Counted from the stretch's first letter, positions 17,276-26,089 are shown. The stretch is DNA of 64,000 nucleotides from CAYNKA01 sp964397655 (GCA_964397655.1 CAYNKA010000002.1:310001-374000), one strand, 5' to 3'. The notes: a model not told the origin generated them from the letters alone. Program-made: numbers and translations.

Positions 17276-18055
17276 ATGAAAACAGCTAAAATCGGATTCA
17301 TCTCGACGGTCATCCTCCTCGCAGCGATCCCGCTGTTCGCCATCGACGGGAGACAGATCATGCAGAACGCCCACGACGTGAAGGTGCCCCAGTTCACGCA
17401 TTCGGCGGTCAAGATGGATCTCATCGAAAAGAACGGAGACGTCGAATCCCGCATGGTGGAGGAATGGGGTAAGGACAAGAACGACCTCAAGACGATCGTC
17501 ATGGCCTTCCACAGCCCGGCTTCCGTCAAGGACACCAGATTCCTGCAGGCCGAGAACAAGGACCGTGACGACGACAAGTGGATCTATCTTCCCGCACTCC
17601 GGTCCACGCGTCGCATCGCGAGTTCCGAAGGGGACAAGTCCTTCATGGGGACGGACGCGACCTACGACGACATGAGCAGCAGGGACGTCGACAAGGACAA
17701 CCACGAACTCATGGGCGAAAAGAGCGTCGGATCCTGGGACTGCTACGTCGTGAAGTCCACGGCCAAGGATCCGTCCGATTCGCAATACCTCCACCGGATC
17801 AACTATGTGGACAAGAAGACCTGGGTGCCGGTCATGATCGAGATGTACGACAAAAAAGGCGGAGACCTTCTCAAGGTTCTGAACGTCGAAAAGCTCGAGA
17901 ACGTCAAGGGCTACTGGATCACCATGAGCGCCGTCATGAAGAACCTGAAGACCGGACATTCCACCAGGATCTCGATAACCAAGATCGAGATCGACAAACC
18001 CATCGACGACCGGCTCTTCTCCACGAACTTCCTCAACACCGGAAGGCTGAAATAG
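17276..18055 (+). CDS. Outer-membrane lipoprotein-sorting (LolA-like) protein
   Basis: 259 residues with a signal peptide (MKTAKIGFISTVILLAAIPLFA) and a LolA-like incomplete beta-barrel. Marks of the exporter-associated subfamily are KDTRFLQAENKDRDDDKWIYLPALRSTRRI (given by its ends, about residues 82-111), GTDATYDDMS and the C-terminal INKPIDD-like IEIDKPIDDRLFSTN. It is a periplasmic lipid or lipoprotein carrier, probably loaded by the MMPL exporter encoded just upstream. AAGGAG lies eight bases before the ATG. Third gene of the tetR operon. Confidence 0.88.
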   Translation: MKTAKIGFISTVILLAAIPLFAIDGRQIMQNAHDVKVPQFTHSAVKMDLIEKNGDVESRMVEEWGKDKNDLKTIVMAFHSPASVKDTRFLQAENKDRDDDKWIYLPALRSTRRIASSEGDKSFMGTDATYDDMSSRDVDKDNHELMGEKSVGSWDCYVVKSTAKDPSDSQYLHRINYVDKKTWVPVMIEMYDKKGGDLLKVLNVEKLENVKGYWITMSAVMKNLKTGHSTRISITKIEIDKPIDDRLFSTNFLNTGRLK

Positions 18056-18064
18056 GAGGTCGAC

Positions 18065-19582
18065 ATGTCGCGTCATGATTCAGAGACGAAAGCGCACGCC
18101 CGAGCAGGCGTACTCGCCTTGATCCTCTTTCTGACGGCGGCGGGAATCGGAGGAGCGCAGGACAAGGCCGACAGATCCGAGCAGCCCGCCGGCGGCCCCG
18201 AGGGGGATTCCGTCTCGTTCTTCGGCAACGGAGGGGAGGACGCGGCCTCAGGCGACGAGGGAGCGAAGGCCGAGAGGGTCCGTATTAACGGCTCCCTGAA
18301 TTTCCTCTCCCGCGCCTACCTCGGAGGCGGAGCCCTCGGGGCCGTAGGCAGCGATTCCGACGACGAAGACACGACCCGCGTCAATCCGTCGGCGAGGTTC
18401 GACCTTTCCTACAAGGGCGCCTCGACGGAACTCTCCGCGAACCTAAGGCTCGATACCGACCGTCTGAAAGACCATCCGGAGGACGTCATAGACGAAGCCT
18501 ACGCCAGGATCTTTCTGGGCGATTTCGTACTCGAAGGCGGCAAGATGAAAATCGTCTGGGGAAAGGGTGACAAGCTCCATGTCCTCGACCTCTTCAACGC
18601 CAACGATTACACGGACTTCATCATTCCGGACTACATCGAGCGAAGGATCGCGGAGCCGATGTTCCACCTCGCTTGGAACGGTCCTTCGGGCGTGAGGGCG
18701 GAGTTCGTCTGGACCCCGACCATGACTCCGGACCGGCTGCCGACGGAGGGGCGATGGATCGCCTCACAGACCTCGACGGTCAAGAAAATCCTCGAGCAGT
18801 ACGTCGGTTATAGATATGCCCAGCTCTACGGAAACGGCACGAATCCGGCTGCTGTATTGGCCGCGAACGCGTACCTCAGCGCCCATTCCGACGCCTCGGC
18901 CTTCATGCCGGACACCGGCACCCTGGACTACGGTCAATACGGCGTCAGAATTACCGGGTCGGTCGGCCCGGCGGACATCGGCGCCTCCTATTACCTGGGC
19001 AGGTTCAAGACTCCCTCAGTCGCCTTCGGCTACACGGGAACCCAGGTGACGAGCGTCGAAACGGCCTACGACGTGCTGCAGAGCTTCGGGCTCGAAGGGG
19101 CCGCCGTTCTGGGACCGATCAACACCCGGGCGGAAGCTGCCTATTACCTCACCAAGGATATTGCCGGCGACGACCCAACGGTCAAGAACAACCGACTCGC
19201 CTGGCTCTTCGGCTTCGACGTTGACCTTCCGGTGAGCAACCTCAACATCAACATCCAGACCATAGGCGCCTACATCCTCAAGAAGGACGAAATCCTGTCG
19301 CCCCTTGACGTCGATTACGACACGGACGGCCGGTATTCGAACAACAAGATCGTGCTCAAGCTCTCCGACAGCTTCAATCACGAAAAGATCAAACCGGAAC
19401 TCACCTTCATCTGGGGGATCGAACGACGGGACTACTATCTCAATCCCAAGATCGAGTACAAGATCCTCGACGAGTTCAAGATAGAGCTGTCCGGTCTGCT
19501 CCTCTTCGGCAGCAGAGACGGTGAATTCGGTTCCTTCACGGACAACGATTTCGTCCAAATCGCAATGAAGTATTCCTACTGA
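18065..19582 (+). CDS. Outer-membrane beta-barrel protein of the exporter operon
   Basis: 505 residues. Signal region at about 15-35 (AGVLALILFLTAAGIGGAQ), an acidic linker, then a long stretch of alternating polar/aromatic strands (INGSLNFLSRAYLGG, KPELTFIWGIERRDYYLNPKIEYKI) ending in DFVQIAMKYSY, whose terminal aromatic is the usual signal for BAM-dependent barrel assembly. The architecture resembles DUF1302-type porins found with MMPL/LolA-like pairs. AGGAGG lies before the start, 9 nt after the LolA-like stop. Likely the outer-membrane end of the export route; its exact substrate is unknown. Confidence 0.75.
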   Translation: MSRHDSETKAHARAGVLALILFLTAAGIGGAQDKADRSEQPAGGPEGDSVSFFGNGGEDAASGDEGAKAERVRINGSLNFLSRAYLGGGALGAVGSDSDDEDTTRVNPSARFDLSYKGASTELSANLRLDTDRLKDHPEDVIDEAYARIFLGDFVLEGGKMKIVWGKGDKLHVLDLFNANDYTDFIIPDYIERRIAEPMFHLAWNGPSGVRAEFVWTPTMTPDRLPTEGRWIASQTSTVKKILEQYVGYRYAQLYGNGTNPAAVLAANAYLSAHSDASAFMPDTGTLDYGQYGVRITGSVGPADIGASYYLGRFKTPSVAFGYTGTQVTSVETAYDVLQSFGLEGAAVLGPINTRAEAAYYLTKDIAGDDPTVKNNRLAWLFGFDVDLPVSNLNINIQTIGAYILKKDEILSPLDVDYDTDGRYSNNKIVLKLSDSFNHEKIKPELTFIWGIERRDYYLNPKIEYKILDEFKIELSGLLLFGSRDGEFGSFTDNDFVQIAMKYSY

Positions 19583-19605
19583 GTATTCCTGTTTGGTCGC
19601 CGGGC

Positions 19606-19634
19606 AGGCCTCGAAGCGATTCGAGGCCTTTTTT
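19606..19634 (+). terminator. Rho-independent terminator of the tetR-exporter operon
   Basis: AGGCCTCGAA (19606-19615), loop GCGA, TTCGAGGCCT (19620-19629), then TTTTTT. A 10-bp perfect stem with U-tract 23 nt after the stop. Confidence 0.92.
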
Positions 19635-19643
19635 CGATTCTGC

Positions 19644-20312
19644 TCAGTGCAGGGAAAAGGACTCCAGGCGCGGCGCCTTCCTGTTCGGACAGTTGGCCCG
19701 CGTGCAGTACTGACAGTTCACGAAATCCACCTCAGCGGGGAAGAGGATGCCGGATACGCTCTTGTTCGGCACCATGAGGCAGCTTTCGGTGAGCCTCACG
19801 CCAATGGCCTCGGTGACGCCCGGAAAGAGCGAGAAGAGTCTCGTCTGCTGGCGGATGGGCCAGAGGTCGGCTTCACCCGAGCCAGGATTGATGGAGGCGA
19901 GGTTCCGGAATCCCGACCGTTCGGCCAACAATCCCCGGAGATGAGCGGACGCCTCGCGGAGAGCCATCTCCTTGATCCTGTCGAGCCAATACGAGGCGAG
20001 GAAATCGAAGCCCGACAGGTCCATCCCCTCGGCTTCGGCCCCGCAGGTTACGATGAAGGGGAAGACCTTGTGGATACCGTCCAGATTCCTTTTCAGCACC
20101 GCGCTGGTGAAGGTGACGCCGCCGAGCTTCACCCAGTCCTCTCCGCGCTCGTCCACGAAGAGTTCGTCGAACACGGCCTTGGGTTTGAGAAGCGGAACCA
20201 CCGCCTCGACGATTCCGGAAGCCTCCTCGAAGAGACCGGCCTCCTCGATCAAGGCGGACTTGAAGAATTTCGCCTCGTCGAATTTCCACGGTATGTCGCG
20301 AAGAACTTCCAT
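19644..20312 (-). CDS. Stand-alone MetH reactivation-domain protein with Cys cluster
   Basis: 222 residues covering the fold of the B12-dependent methionine synthase activation domain: INPGSGEADLWPIRQQ, VGVRLTES-like IGVRLTESCLMVPNKSVSGI. The C-terminus adds CQYCTRANCPNR, a C-x2-C-x4-CP cluster common in free-standing versions from anaerobes that could bind an iron-sulfur centre. MetH's catalytic, folate and cobalamin modules are absent. It may reductively reactivate a corrinoid methyltransferase elsewhere in the genome, or act as an alternative methyl-carrier partner. Last gene of tetR-rsmE-this gene, 14 nt after rsmE. Confidence 0.82.
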   Translation of the reverse strand: MEVLRDIPWKFDEAKFFKSALIEEAGLFEEASGIVEAVVPLLKPKAVFDELFVDERGEDWVKLGGVTFTSAVLKRNLDGIHKVFPFIVTCGAEAEGMDLSGFDFLASYWLDRIKEMALREASAHLRGLLAERSGFRNLASINPGSGEADLWPIRQQTRLFSLFPGVTEAIGVRLTESCLMVPNKSVSGILFPAEVDFVNCQYCTRANCPNRKAPRLESFSLH

Positions 20313-20326
20313 GTCTCGTTTCCTCC

Positions 20327-21043
20327 CTACATGTAACCGAGCCTGGAAAGAAGGATCGAAGAGGCTGCGAGGCAGGCCGCCTCGGTTCTGAGGATTCTAT
20401 CTCCGAGCCTTAGGTATTCGAAACCGAAGCGCGAAAACGTATCGAGTTCCCCATTCGTCCAGCCCCGCTCCGGGCCGATCGCAAGCGCGACATGCCGCGC
20501 ATCCAGCGGGACATCTTGGATCCTGAGCCTCCCTCGGGTCGGATCGAGAACGAAGCGCCTGGTCGCGGGCTGCAGCGCCTCCAGGCAGGCTTCGAGCCTC
20601 GGGAAGAGCCTCACCTCGGGTATCCTCGTGGAGACCGCTTGTTCCGCTCCCTCGTAGAGATGCCTTCGATATTCACCGTTCTTCCAGAGACCGCTCTCCA
20701 GGTAGGATTTCTCGCTCAGGTCCGTCCGGGTAAAAAGAAGCTTTCCCAAACCCAATGAGGACAAATCCTTGAGCAGACGCTTGGTCACGAGGGGCCGCGG
20801 TGCGCCGATGACGAGTTCGACGGGGTAAAGCGACTCGGGTTCATCCTCCGGGGCGAAGTCGAAACGGAGGCTTTCTCCTTCCGCGGAGAGGATCGTAAGT
20901 CTTCCCTTTCTTCCGTTCACGACACCCGCCCTCAGACTGTCTCCTTCCCCGCTCTTCAATATGGAGAGGATGTGAACGGCCCTCGGGTCGTGCTTCGGAA
21001 GCGGCTGGTCTATTTCCTCGGGTTCGAACAGGATGAGATTCAT
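20327..21043 (-). CDS. rsmE: 16S rRNA (uracil-1498-N3)-methyltransferase
   Basis: 238 residues with a PUA-like N-terminus (H-ILSILKSGEGDSLRAGVVNG) and a C-terminal SPOUT knot: AIGPERGWTNGELDTFSRFGF, LRLGDRILRTEAACLAAS. These are the RsmE signatures GPEGG and LG.RILR.ETA; here the first reads GPERG. It methylates U1498 of 16S rRNA using S-adenosylmethionine. Starts inside the stop of the TetR gene (ATGA overlap), so the two are translationally coupled. Confidence 0.93.
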   Translation of the reverse strand: MNLILFEPEEIDQPLPKHDPRAVHILSILKSGEGDSLRAGVVNGRKGRLTILSAEGESLRFDFAPEDEPESLYPVELVIGAPRPLVTKRLLKDLSSLGLGKLLFTRTDLSEKSYLESGLWKNGEYRRHLYEGAEQAVSTRIPEVRLFPRLEACLEALQPATRRFVLDPTRGRLRIQDVPLDARHVALAIGPERGWTNGELDTFSRFGFEYLRLGDRILRTEAACLAASSILLSRLGYM

Positions 21044-21720
21044 GCTTCGGGAATCGAAGAGGACGCAATGCCTTCCGCGGTTGCCGCCGCGGAGGCGTCA
21101 TTCACGGAACGTGAAGTGAGGTTCGCCTGCTTAGGGGCGGGAGCTTCCACTTTGCGTCCGGCGTCGACGAAGAACGAGGTTATCTCGTCGAGCGGGGCCT
21201 TCTCGGCACCGATGAGCGTCTGAAGAAGAAGACCGTAGATCGTCGCGAGGATGATACGTGCAAGACCCGAATTGTTCTTTCCCTCGGGGAGTATCCGATT
21301 CAGCCCTTCCTCGATCATCCTTCGCCACTTCGCATACTCTTCGCAGAAACGTTTCCGCAAAGACTCGTCCATGAGCGCTTCCTGGATGATGTAGAGGTGT
21401 ATCTGTCCGCGGGACCGCGCCTTCAGAATCGTGTCGAAAACCACCTTGAGAATGTCCTCCGGCGCCTTCGCTTCCCTGCTCTTCTCTACCCAGTCGATGA
21501 TCTTCCGGGTCATGTGGTTCATGCTCTGCTCGGTGATGTCGAAAACGAGATCGCTTTTCGAGGGATAGTAATAATAGAGGGTGCCCTTGCTGATCTTGAC
21601 GGCCTTGGAAATGTCGGCGAGGCTGATGTTCGCGACACCCCGTTCCTTGATCAACCGCGTCGCCGTGAGAAGGATCTTCTCTCTGTTGATCTTCGTCGTT
21701 TTTTTCTCGCGCCGGCCCAT
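21040..21720 (-). CDS. TetR-family transcriptional regulator
   Basis: 226 residues. Helix-turn-helix at about residues 20-60: GVANISLADISKAVKISKGTLYYYYPSKSD (given by its ends). The C-terminal half contains the family's helical ligand domain, and an Ala-rich tail closes the protein. Start at 21720 because a TTGACA/TATACT promoter ends six bases before this ATG; the frame continues upstream but through the promoter. Co-transcribed with rsmE and the MetH-activation gene. Unlike the first TetR gene, I see no obvious inverted repeat at its promoter. Confidence 0.9.
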   Translation of the reverse strand: MGRREKKTTKINREKILLTATRLIKERGVANISLADISKAVKISKGTLYYYYPSKSDLVFDITEQSMNHMTRKIIDWVEKSREAKAPEDILKVVFDTILKARSRGQIHLYIIQEALMDESLRKRFCEEYAKWRRMIEEGLNRILPEGKNNSGLARIILATIYGLLLQTLIGAEKAPLDEITSFFVDAGRKVEAPAPKQANLTSRSVNDASAAATAEGIASSSIPEA

Positions 21721-21726
21721 GATGGA

Positions 21727-21756
21727 AGTATACGGGGAGCTTCGACCTGGTGTCAA
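21727..21756 (-). promoter_or_regulatory. Promoter of tetR-rsmE, leaderless type
   Basis: Minus strand perfect TTGACA (21751-21756), 18 bases, TATACT (21727-21732), then exactly six bases to the ATG. Transcription should start at or next to the A of the start codon. Confidence 0.8.
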
Positions 21757-21892
21757 CGCGGCGGCGAGAGTAGGCCGAGCTGGCACATCGGGCAGTCACC
21801 TTAAAATTATGCAGTTTCTGTAGTGAATGATCTTCTCCCAATTTGGCCGTAAATCGTTCGATCAACGATCGACCCACGAATAAATGGCCGGC

Positions 21893-21918
21893 AAAAAAAG
21901 CGGCGGAGAATCCGCCGC
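21893..21918 (-). terminator. Rho-independent terminator of tctC-tctB-tctA
   Basis: Minus strand GCGGCGGA (21918-21911), loop of three, TCCGCCGC (21907-21900), then seven U (A run 21893-21899). Lies 92 nt beyond the tctA stop. Confidence 0.88.
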
Positions 21919-22009
21919 GATTGCCGAATATGGCTTTTTCAGAGGGAGGATCGGACGTAATTGCCGCATGCGGCTTCCTCCGTCCCCGTGGAGTAAAAGG
22001 AATTACCAG

Positions 22010-23503
22010 TCACCCCTGCTTCAACTTCTCCTCGATTCTCTTATGGTTCCAGACCGAGATGCCGATGGAAACCAGGGCGAGGACGAGAAGCACGACCGAA
22101 ATCGGACGGCTGACAATGATACTCCAGTGGCCGTTGGACATTACGAGAGATCTCCGGAGGTTGCTCTCGGCCATGGGACCGAGGATGAGCGCGAGGAGGA
22201 TCGGCGAGAGCGGGAAGCCGTAGCGCTGCAGGAGGAATCCGACCAAGCCGAACGTCAGGGTGAGCCAAATGTCGAAGATGTTCCCGCGCATGGCGTAGGA
22301 TCCAACTGCCGAAAGCACGAAGATGATCGGGAGCAGGATGGTTTTGTCGATGGAGATGACCTTCACGAAGAACCGGATGCCGACGATGCCGACGATGAGC
22401 ATGGCGATGTTCGCGACGATCATGGACGAAAAAACGTTGTAGACCACGTCGAGATGCTCCTTGTAGAGAAGCGGTCCCGGCTGAAGGCCCTGGATGATGA
22501 AGGCCCCCAGAATGACCGCGGTAACCGAATCGCCCGGAACCCCGAGGGAGAGAAGCGGAATCATCGCGCCTCCCGAACAGGCGTTGTTCGCGGACTCGCA
22601 CGCCGCCATCCCTTCGATGACGCCCGTACCGAACCGCTCCGGATACTTCGAGGATCGTTTCGCCTCCCCGTAGGACACGAAGGCCGCGATGTCGCCGCCC
22701 GTACCGGGAATAGCGCCGATGAAGACCCCGATGAGGCTCGACTTGATGATGTTCTTCCAGGAGAGGAGCAAGTCCGCTTTCGAGGGAAACACCTTCGCCA
22801 TCGTCGCCTTCACCCGTTCGATGGTCCCCATCTTCTCCACGCCCGCGAAGAATTCGGAAATCGCGAAAAGGCCGATGAGGGTCGGGATGAAGGCCGGCCC
22901 TTCGAGCATTTCGACGATGCCGAAGGTGAATCTCGGGTATCCGGAGATGGGATCGAAGCCGATTGAGGATATGAGCAGCCCGAAAAAGCCGGAAATGACT
23001 CCCTTCACCACCGAGTCTCCGGAGATCGAGATTATGACCGAGAGTCCGAACACCGCGAGCGAGAAATACTCGACGTAGCTGAATTCGAGCGCCATCGCGG
23101 AGATGGGAGGAGAGAGGAAGGTCATGAGAAGGGCGCCGATCATGCCGCCCGAAAAGGACGCGAAAAGCGCCATGGTGAGCGCCCTGCCGGCATGTCCCTG
23201 CTGGCCGAGCGGATAACCTTCGATGACCGTCGCCGCAGCGGCGGGCGTGCCGGGGGTCCTTATCAGGATGGCGGAGATCGAACCGCCGTACATGCCCCCG
23301 CAGTACAGCCCGAGGAGCATCGCCAGGCTTTCAGTCACGGGCCGGCCGAAAGTGAACGGCACGAGGAGTGCAACTCCCATCGTCGCGGTCAACCCGGGCA
23401 GGGCACCGACGATGATTCCCATCGTGACGCCGATGAAGATCGCGAGGAGAACGCTCGGATGCAGCACATTGCCGAAACTGTGAAGAAGTAGTCCCCATTC
23501 CAT
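22010..23503 (-). CDS. tctA: Tripartite tricarboxylate transporter large permease (TctA)
   Basis: 497 residues, about 11-12 membrane helices. Family marks: GIIVGALPGLTATMGVALLVPFTF near residue 25 (given by its ends), MYGGSISAILIRTPGTPAA, GAIPGTGGDIAAFVSYGEAK and NNACSGGAMIPLLSLGVPGD. These GxxPG repeats form the substrate pore of TctA. Start at 23503 (MEWGLLL), which follows the tctB stop by one base. It works with TctB and the periplasmic TctC to import tri- or dicarboxylates with Na+ or H+. Confidence 0.95.
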   Translation of the reverse strand: MEWGLLLHSFGNVLHPSVLLAIFIGVTMGIIVGALPGLTATMGVALLVPFTFGRPVTESLAMLLGLYCGGMYGGSISAILIRTPGTPAAAATVIEGYPLGQQGHAGRALTMALFASFSGGMIGALLMTFLSPPISAMALEFSYVEYFSLAVFGLSVIISISGDSVVKGVISGFFGLLISSIGFDPISGYPRFTFGIVEMLEGPAFIPTLIGLFAISEFFAGVEKMGTIERVKATMAKVFPSKADLLLSWKNIIKSSLIGVFIGAIPGTGGDIAAFVSYGEAKRSSKYPERFGTGVIEGMAACESANNACSGGAMIPLLSLGVPGDSVTAVILGAFIIQGLQPGPLLYKEHLDVVYNVFSSMIVANIAMLIVGIVGIRFFVKVISIDKTILLPIIFVLSAVGSYAMRGNIFDIWLTLTFGLVGFLLQRYGFPLSPILLALILGPMAESNLRRSLVMSNGHWSIIVSRPISVVLLVLALVSIGISVWNHKRIEEKLKQG

Positions 23504-23504
23504 G

Positions 23505-23975
23505 TCAGAAAATGCCTCCCAGCACACCCATCGGAAGCGAGATCGAGAGGAATTTCTCGAACACAAGGTAGACGGCCACGGTCACCGCCGGAGGCACGAG
23601 AACGAGATAGAGCGGCCTTTTCACCCCCAGGAGCAGAAGGTAGAGCAGGACCACGAGCGTGCAGTCCAGCATGAAGCCGATCGTCTTCAGGGTCGCGACG
23701 AAGAGGAGAGCGATCACGACGGAAACGAAGAGCCTCCGCGTCCCCTTGTCCTTCAGGCTGAAGCCCAGGCCTTTTCCCGATCCGGTGGCCTTTCCGAACG
23801 CTCCCCTGCCGACGAGAACGGCGCTGAACAGGAAAAGACCGCCGGCGAGAATATTCGGGAAATAACTCGGCCCGATCGCCATCACGTTGTCTTTCGGGAA
23901 CGACAAGCCTACAATGTACGCGGACACCGCTATCACCGCGAAAATCAGTCCGCAAACGATATCATAAGTCTTCAC
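23505..23975 (-). CDS. tctB: Tripartite tricarboxylate transporter small permease (TctB)
   Basis: 156 residues with four predicted helices, matching TctB length and layout: VCGLIFAVIAVSAYIVGLSF, PSYFPNILAGGLFLFSA (the PxxFP signature) and two C-terminal helices around PPAVTVAVYLVFEKFLSISLP. It uses a GTG start with no evident ribosome site. One base separates its stop from tctA. Two hairpins lie between it and tctC. Confidence 0.92.
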   Translation of the reverse strand: MKTYDIVCGLIFAVIAVSAYIVGLSFPKDNVMAIGPSYFPNILAGGLFLFSAVLVGRGAFGKATGSGKGLGFSLKDKGTRRLFVSVVIALLFVATLKTIGFMLDCTLVVLLYLLLLGVKRPLYLVLVPPAVTVAVYLVFEKFLSISLPMGVLGGIF

Positions 23976-24010
23976 GGGAAACCACGCATATTCGAGGGTT
24001 TTGGAAAAGA

Positions 24011-24072
24011 CCCGCGGAAGGCGGGCAGAAGCTCCGGGACGGCAAACGGGAAACTCCCGCTCCGTCCCGGAG
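24011..24072 (-). terminator. Two hairpins between tctC and tctB
   Basis: Minus-strand order: an 11-bp perfect stem CTCCGGGACGG with CCGTCCCGGAG (24072-24032) enclosing a smaller CGGGA/CCCG hairpin, then CCCGC-CTTCC-GCGGG (24025-24011) followed by a U-rich TCTTTTCC. They probably cut most transcripts after tctC. Confidence 0.65.
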
Positions 24073-24083
24073 GAATACGATTC

Positions 24084-25046
24084 TTATTTTTTCGTCAATC
24101 CGAGGCTTTTCATGACAGCTTCCACGTCGGCGGCGTTCTTGGCGAGGAATTCGGTGAAACCCGCTTCGTCCTTGTAGACGAGATTGAGTCCCATCTTCTT
24201 CGCGGTGGCCTGGAAATCCGGGGAATCGAAGCCCTTCTTGAGGGCGGAGGTGATGACCTCCTTGATTTTCGGATCGACGCCCTTCGGGATGGCCATGCCG
24301 CGCCAGGTGCCGAACGTGACGTCGAGGCCCTGTTCCTGGAACGTGGGAACGTCGGGGAAGAGATCGGTCCGCTTCGTGTCCATGACGCCGAGGATCTTGA
24401 GATTGCCGGACTGGACTTGGCCCCGGACTTCAGCGACGCTCACGGAAACCGCGGTGAGATGTCCGCCTACGAGGGCGGTGACCGCAGGAGCCGCGCCGTC
24501 GAAGGGCATGTATTTGACCTTGATGCCGGTCTTCTCGGCCATGAGGCCAGCGGCGATGTGCCATACCGAGCCCGGGCCCGAGTTGCCGATGGAAACTTCG
24601 TCCGGATGGGCCTTCGCATAGTCCACGAAATCCTTCACGCTGTTGAAGGGAGAATCCTTCTTGACCGTCAGAGCCGGGGCGTCGACGTTGAGCAGCATGA
24701 GGTTGTCGAAATCCTTGAACGTGAACGGAATCAGGCCCTGAGGAGGAAGCGAATTGAGCTCGAAGGTGATCATTCCCCAGGTGTAGCCGTCGGGCTTCGC
24801 GGTCCTGATGGCGTTGTGTCCGACCGCTCCGCCGCCTCCGGTATTGTTCACGACCGTTATGGGCTGGCCGAGAGCCTTTTCGGTTTCCTTGGCGAGGGCC
24901 CGGAGCAGGGTATCGGTTCCGCCGCCCGCAGACCAGGGGCAGATGACGGTCACGGCTTTGGTCGGGTATTTCTCCCCGGATCCTCCGGCGAATGCAAGGC
25001 CGGCGATCAACAGGAATGCGCCTAGGACGAGAGCGAATTTCTTCAT
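24084..25046 (-). CDS. tctC: Tripartite tricarboxylate transporter receptor (TctC, Bug family)
   Basis: 320 residues with a signal peptide (KKFALVLGAFLLIAGLAFAGG). Family marks: YPTKAVTVICPWSAGGGTDTLLRALA, VVNNTGGGGAVGHNAI and MAEKTGIKVKYMPFDGAAPAV (each given in part). Two aromatic or hydroxyl-lined loops of this fold bind a carboxylate through water bridges; substrate not deducible. AAAAGGAG precedes the ATG. First gene of the tct operon and separated from tctB by hairpins. Confidence 0.94.
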   Translation of the reverse strand: MKKFALVLGAFLLIAGLAFAGGSGEKYPTKAVTVICPWSAGGGTDTLLRALAKETEKALGQPITVVNNTGGGGAVGHNAIRTAKPDGYTWGMITFELNSLPPQGLIPFTFKDFDNLMLLNVDAPALTVKKDSPFNSVKDFVDYAKAHPDEVSIGNSGPGSVWHIAAGLMAEKTGIKVKYMPFDGAAPAVTALVGGHLTAVSVSVAEVRGQVQSGNLKILGVMDTKRTDLFPDVPTFQEQGLDVTFGTWRGMAIPKGVDPKIKEVITSALKKGFDSPDFQATAKKMGLNLVYKDEAGFTEFLAKNAADVEAVMKSLGLTKK

Positions 25047-25126
25047 GCTTTTCTCCTTTTCATATGGTACGCATCATGAAATTTTCGGCCCTTTCGCCAC
25101 ACGGGAAAGCGGCCGAGAACGAATGC

Positions 25127-25156
25127 ATTATAATCCCGTCACGGCGGAATGCGCAA
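25127..25156 (-). promoter_or_regulatory. Promoter of the tct operon
   Basis: Minus strand TTGCGC (25151-25156), 18 bases, perfect TATAAT (25127-25132). It leaves a leader of about 75 nt with AAAAGGAG, in contrast to the short leaders elsewhere in the window. Confidence 0.6.
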
Positions 25157-25229
25157 GCAATTTTTATATGGCAAATCGTCGTCCCGCCTGTTGAAACACT
25201 TCGGGGGTGATTGTTTTTTCCGCGACCGG

Positions 25230-25257
25230 TTGCAAGCCCGGCTATTTTTCATAATAC
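25230..25257 (+). promoter_or_regulatory. Promoter of the MEMO-like operon
   Basis: TTGCAA (25230-25235), 16 bases, TAATAC (25252-25257), seven bases to the ATG at 25265; no Shine-Dalgarno site. Leaderless-type. Confidence 0.55.
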
Positions 25258-25264
25258 TATAACC

Positions 25265-26089
25265 ATGCAGGCGGGAAACGATGAAAAGGTGAGAGATCCT
25301 ATCGTAGAAGGCCTCTTCTATCCGGAAAAAGCGCCGGTTCTCGAAAAAACCGTCGCATCCCTCCTTTCGGAGCGACCCGAAGCCCCGGGGAAGGCCTACG
25401 CGATCGCGAGTCCTCACGGAAGCTATGAACGCTGCGGTTCGGTCATCGCCGCGGCCTTCAAAGCGGCGAAAAACAGCACCCCGGAACGAGTCGTCCTGAT
25501 CGGGCCGGTTCATCGTGAAGAAACCGATTCGGTCATCCTACCGGAATCCGCACGGTTTCGCACGGCATTGGGCGACATCGAGGTCGACCAGGACAGCGTC
25601 GAAGCGCTCCTTTCATGCGGCACCAAATTCATCAGGAACGACATTCCGCACTTGGAAGAACACTGCATCGAGGTGCAGCTTCCCTTCGTTCGGACGCTCT
25701 TCCCGAAATCGACGATCGTGCCCATACTCCTCGGGAAGGCGACGAAGGCGAACGTGAAGTCCCTGAGCCAGGGTCTGTACGTGGTTTTCGGCACGTCGCT
25801 CGCGAAGACCCTTTTTGTGGTCTCCGCGAATTTTTCCGGCCTCCGGAACGCCGAAGACGGTTCCAAGGAAATCGATTCAGTCCTTTCCCTCGCGGAGACG
25901 GGCGATTGGGAGACGTTGGTTGAAGCGAAGGTCGAAAAACGCTTCCAATCCTGCGGAATCGGATGCATCGCAGCCTGCGTCGCGATACCCTTCCCCGACC
26001 GGTCGTTCCGCGTCATCGAGAAGAAATCCTCCGTCCCCGATCCCGGTTCGGATCGGGTAGTCGAGTACGCGGCAGTGTCCCTCGCATGA
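25265..26089 (+). CDS. MEMO-family protein (AmmeMemoRadiSam system protein B-like)
   Basis: 274 residues. MEMO landmarks: SPHGSYERCGSVIAAAF, VVLIGPVHREET, EEHCIEVQLPFVRTLFP and SCGIGCIAACVAIPF. The three putative metal/redox ligands of MEMO1 (two His and one Cys) are therefore all present. The usual SSDLSH segment is replaced by SANFSG, losing Asp and His. MEMO proteins are dioxygenase-like; in bacteria they occur with AMMECR1 and a radical SAM protein in a system of unknown function. Here the AMMECR1 partner follows at once, but no such radical SAM gene is adjacent. No ribosome site; see promoter entry. Confidence 0.85.
   Translation: MQAGNDEKVRDPIVEGLFYPEKAPVLEKTVASLLSERPEAPGKAYAIASPHGSYERCGSVIAAAFKAAKNSTPERVVLIGPVHREETDSVILPESARFRTALGDIEVDQDSVEALLSCGTKFIRNDIPHLEEHCIEVQLPFVRTLFPKSTIVPILLGKATKANVKSLSQGLYVVFGTSLAKTLFVVSANFSGLRNAEDGSKEIDSVLSLAETGDWETLVEAKVEKRFQSCGIGCIAACVAIPFPDRSFRVIEKKSSVPDPGSDRVVEYAAVSLA

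Noticed and set aside
21962..21973. GCCGCATGCGGC palindrome
   Set aside because: Short GC palindromes are common by chance here; it lies between the tct terminator and tctA without a U-tract.
23502..25025. 507-codon open frame on the plus strand
   Set aside because: Antisense to tctB and tctC, charged low-complexity product without motifs; a shadow of the real genes.
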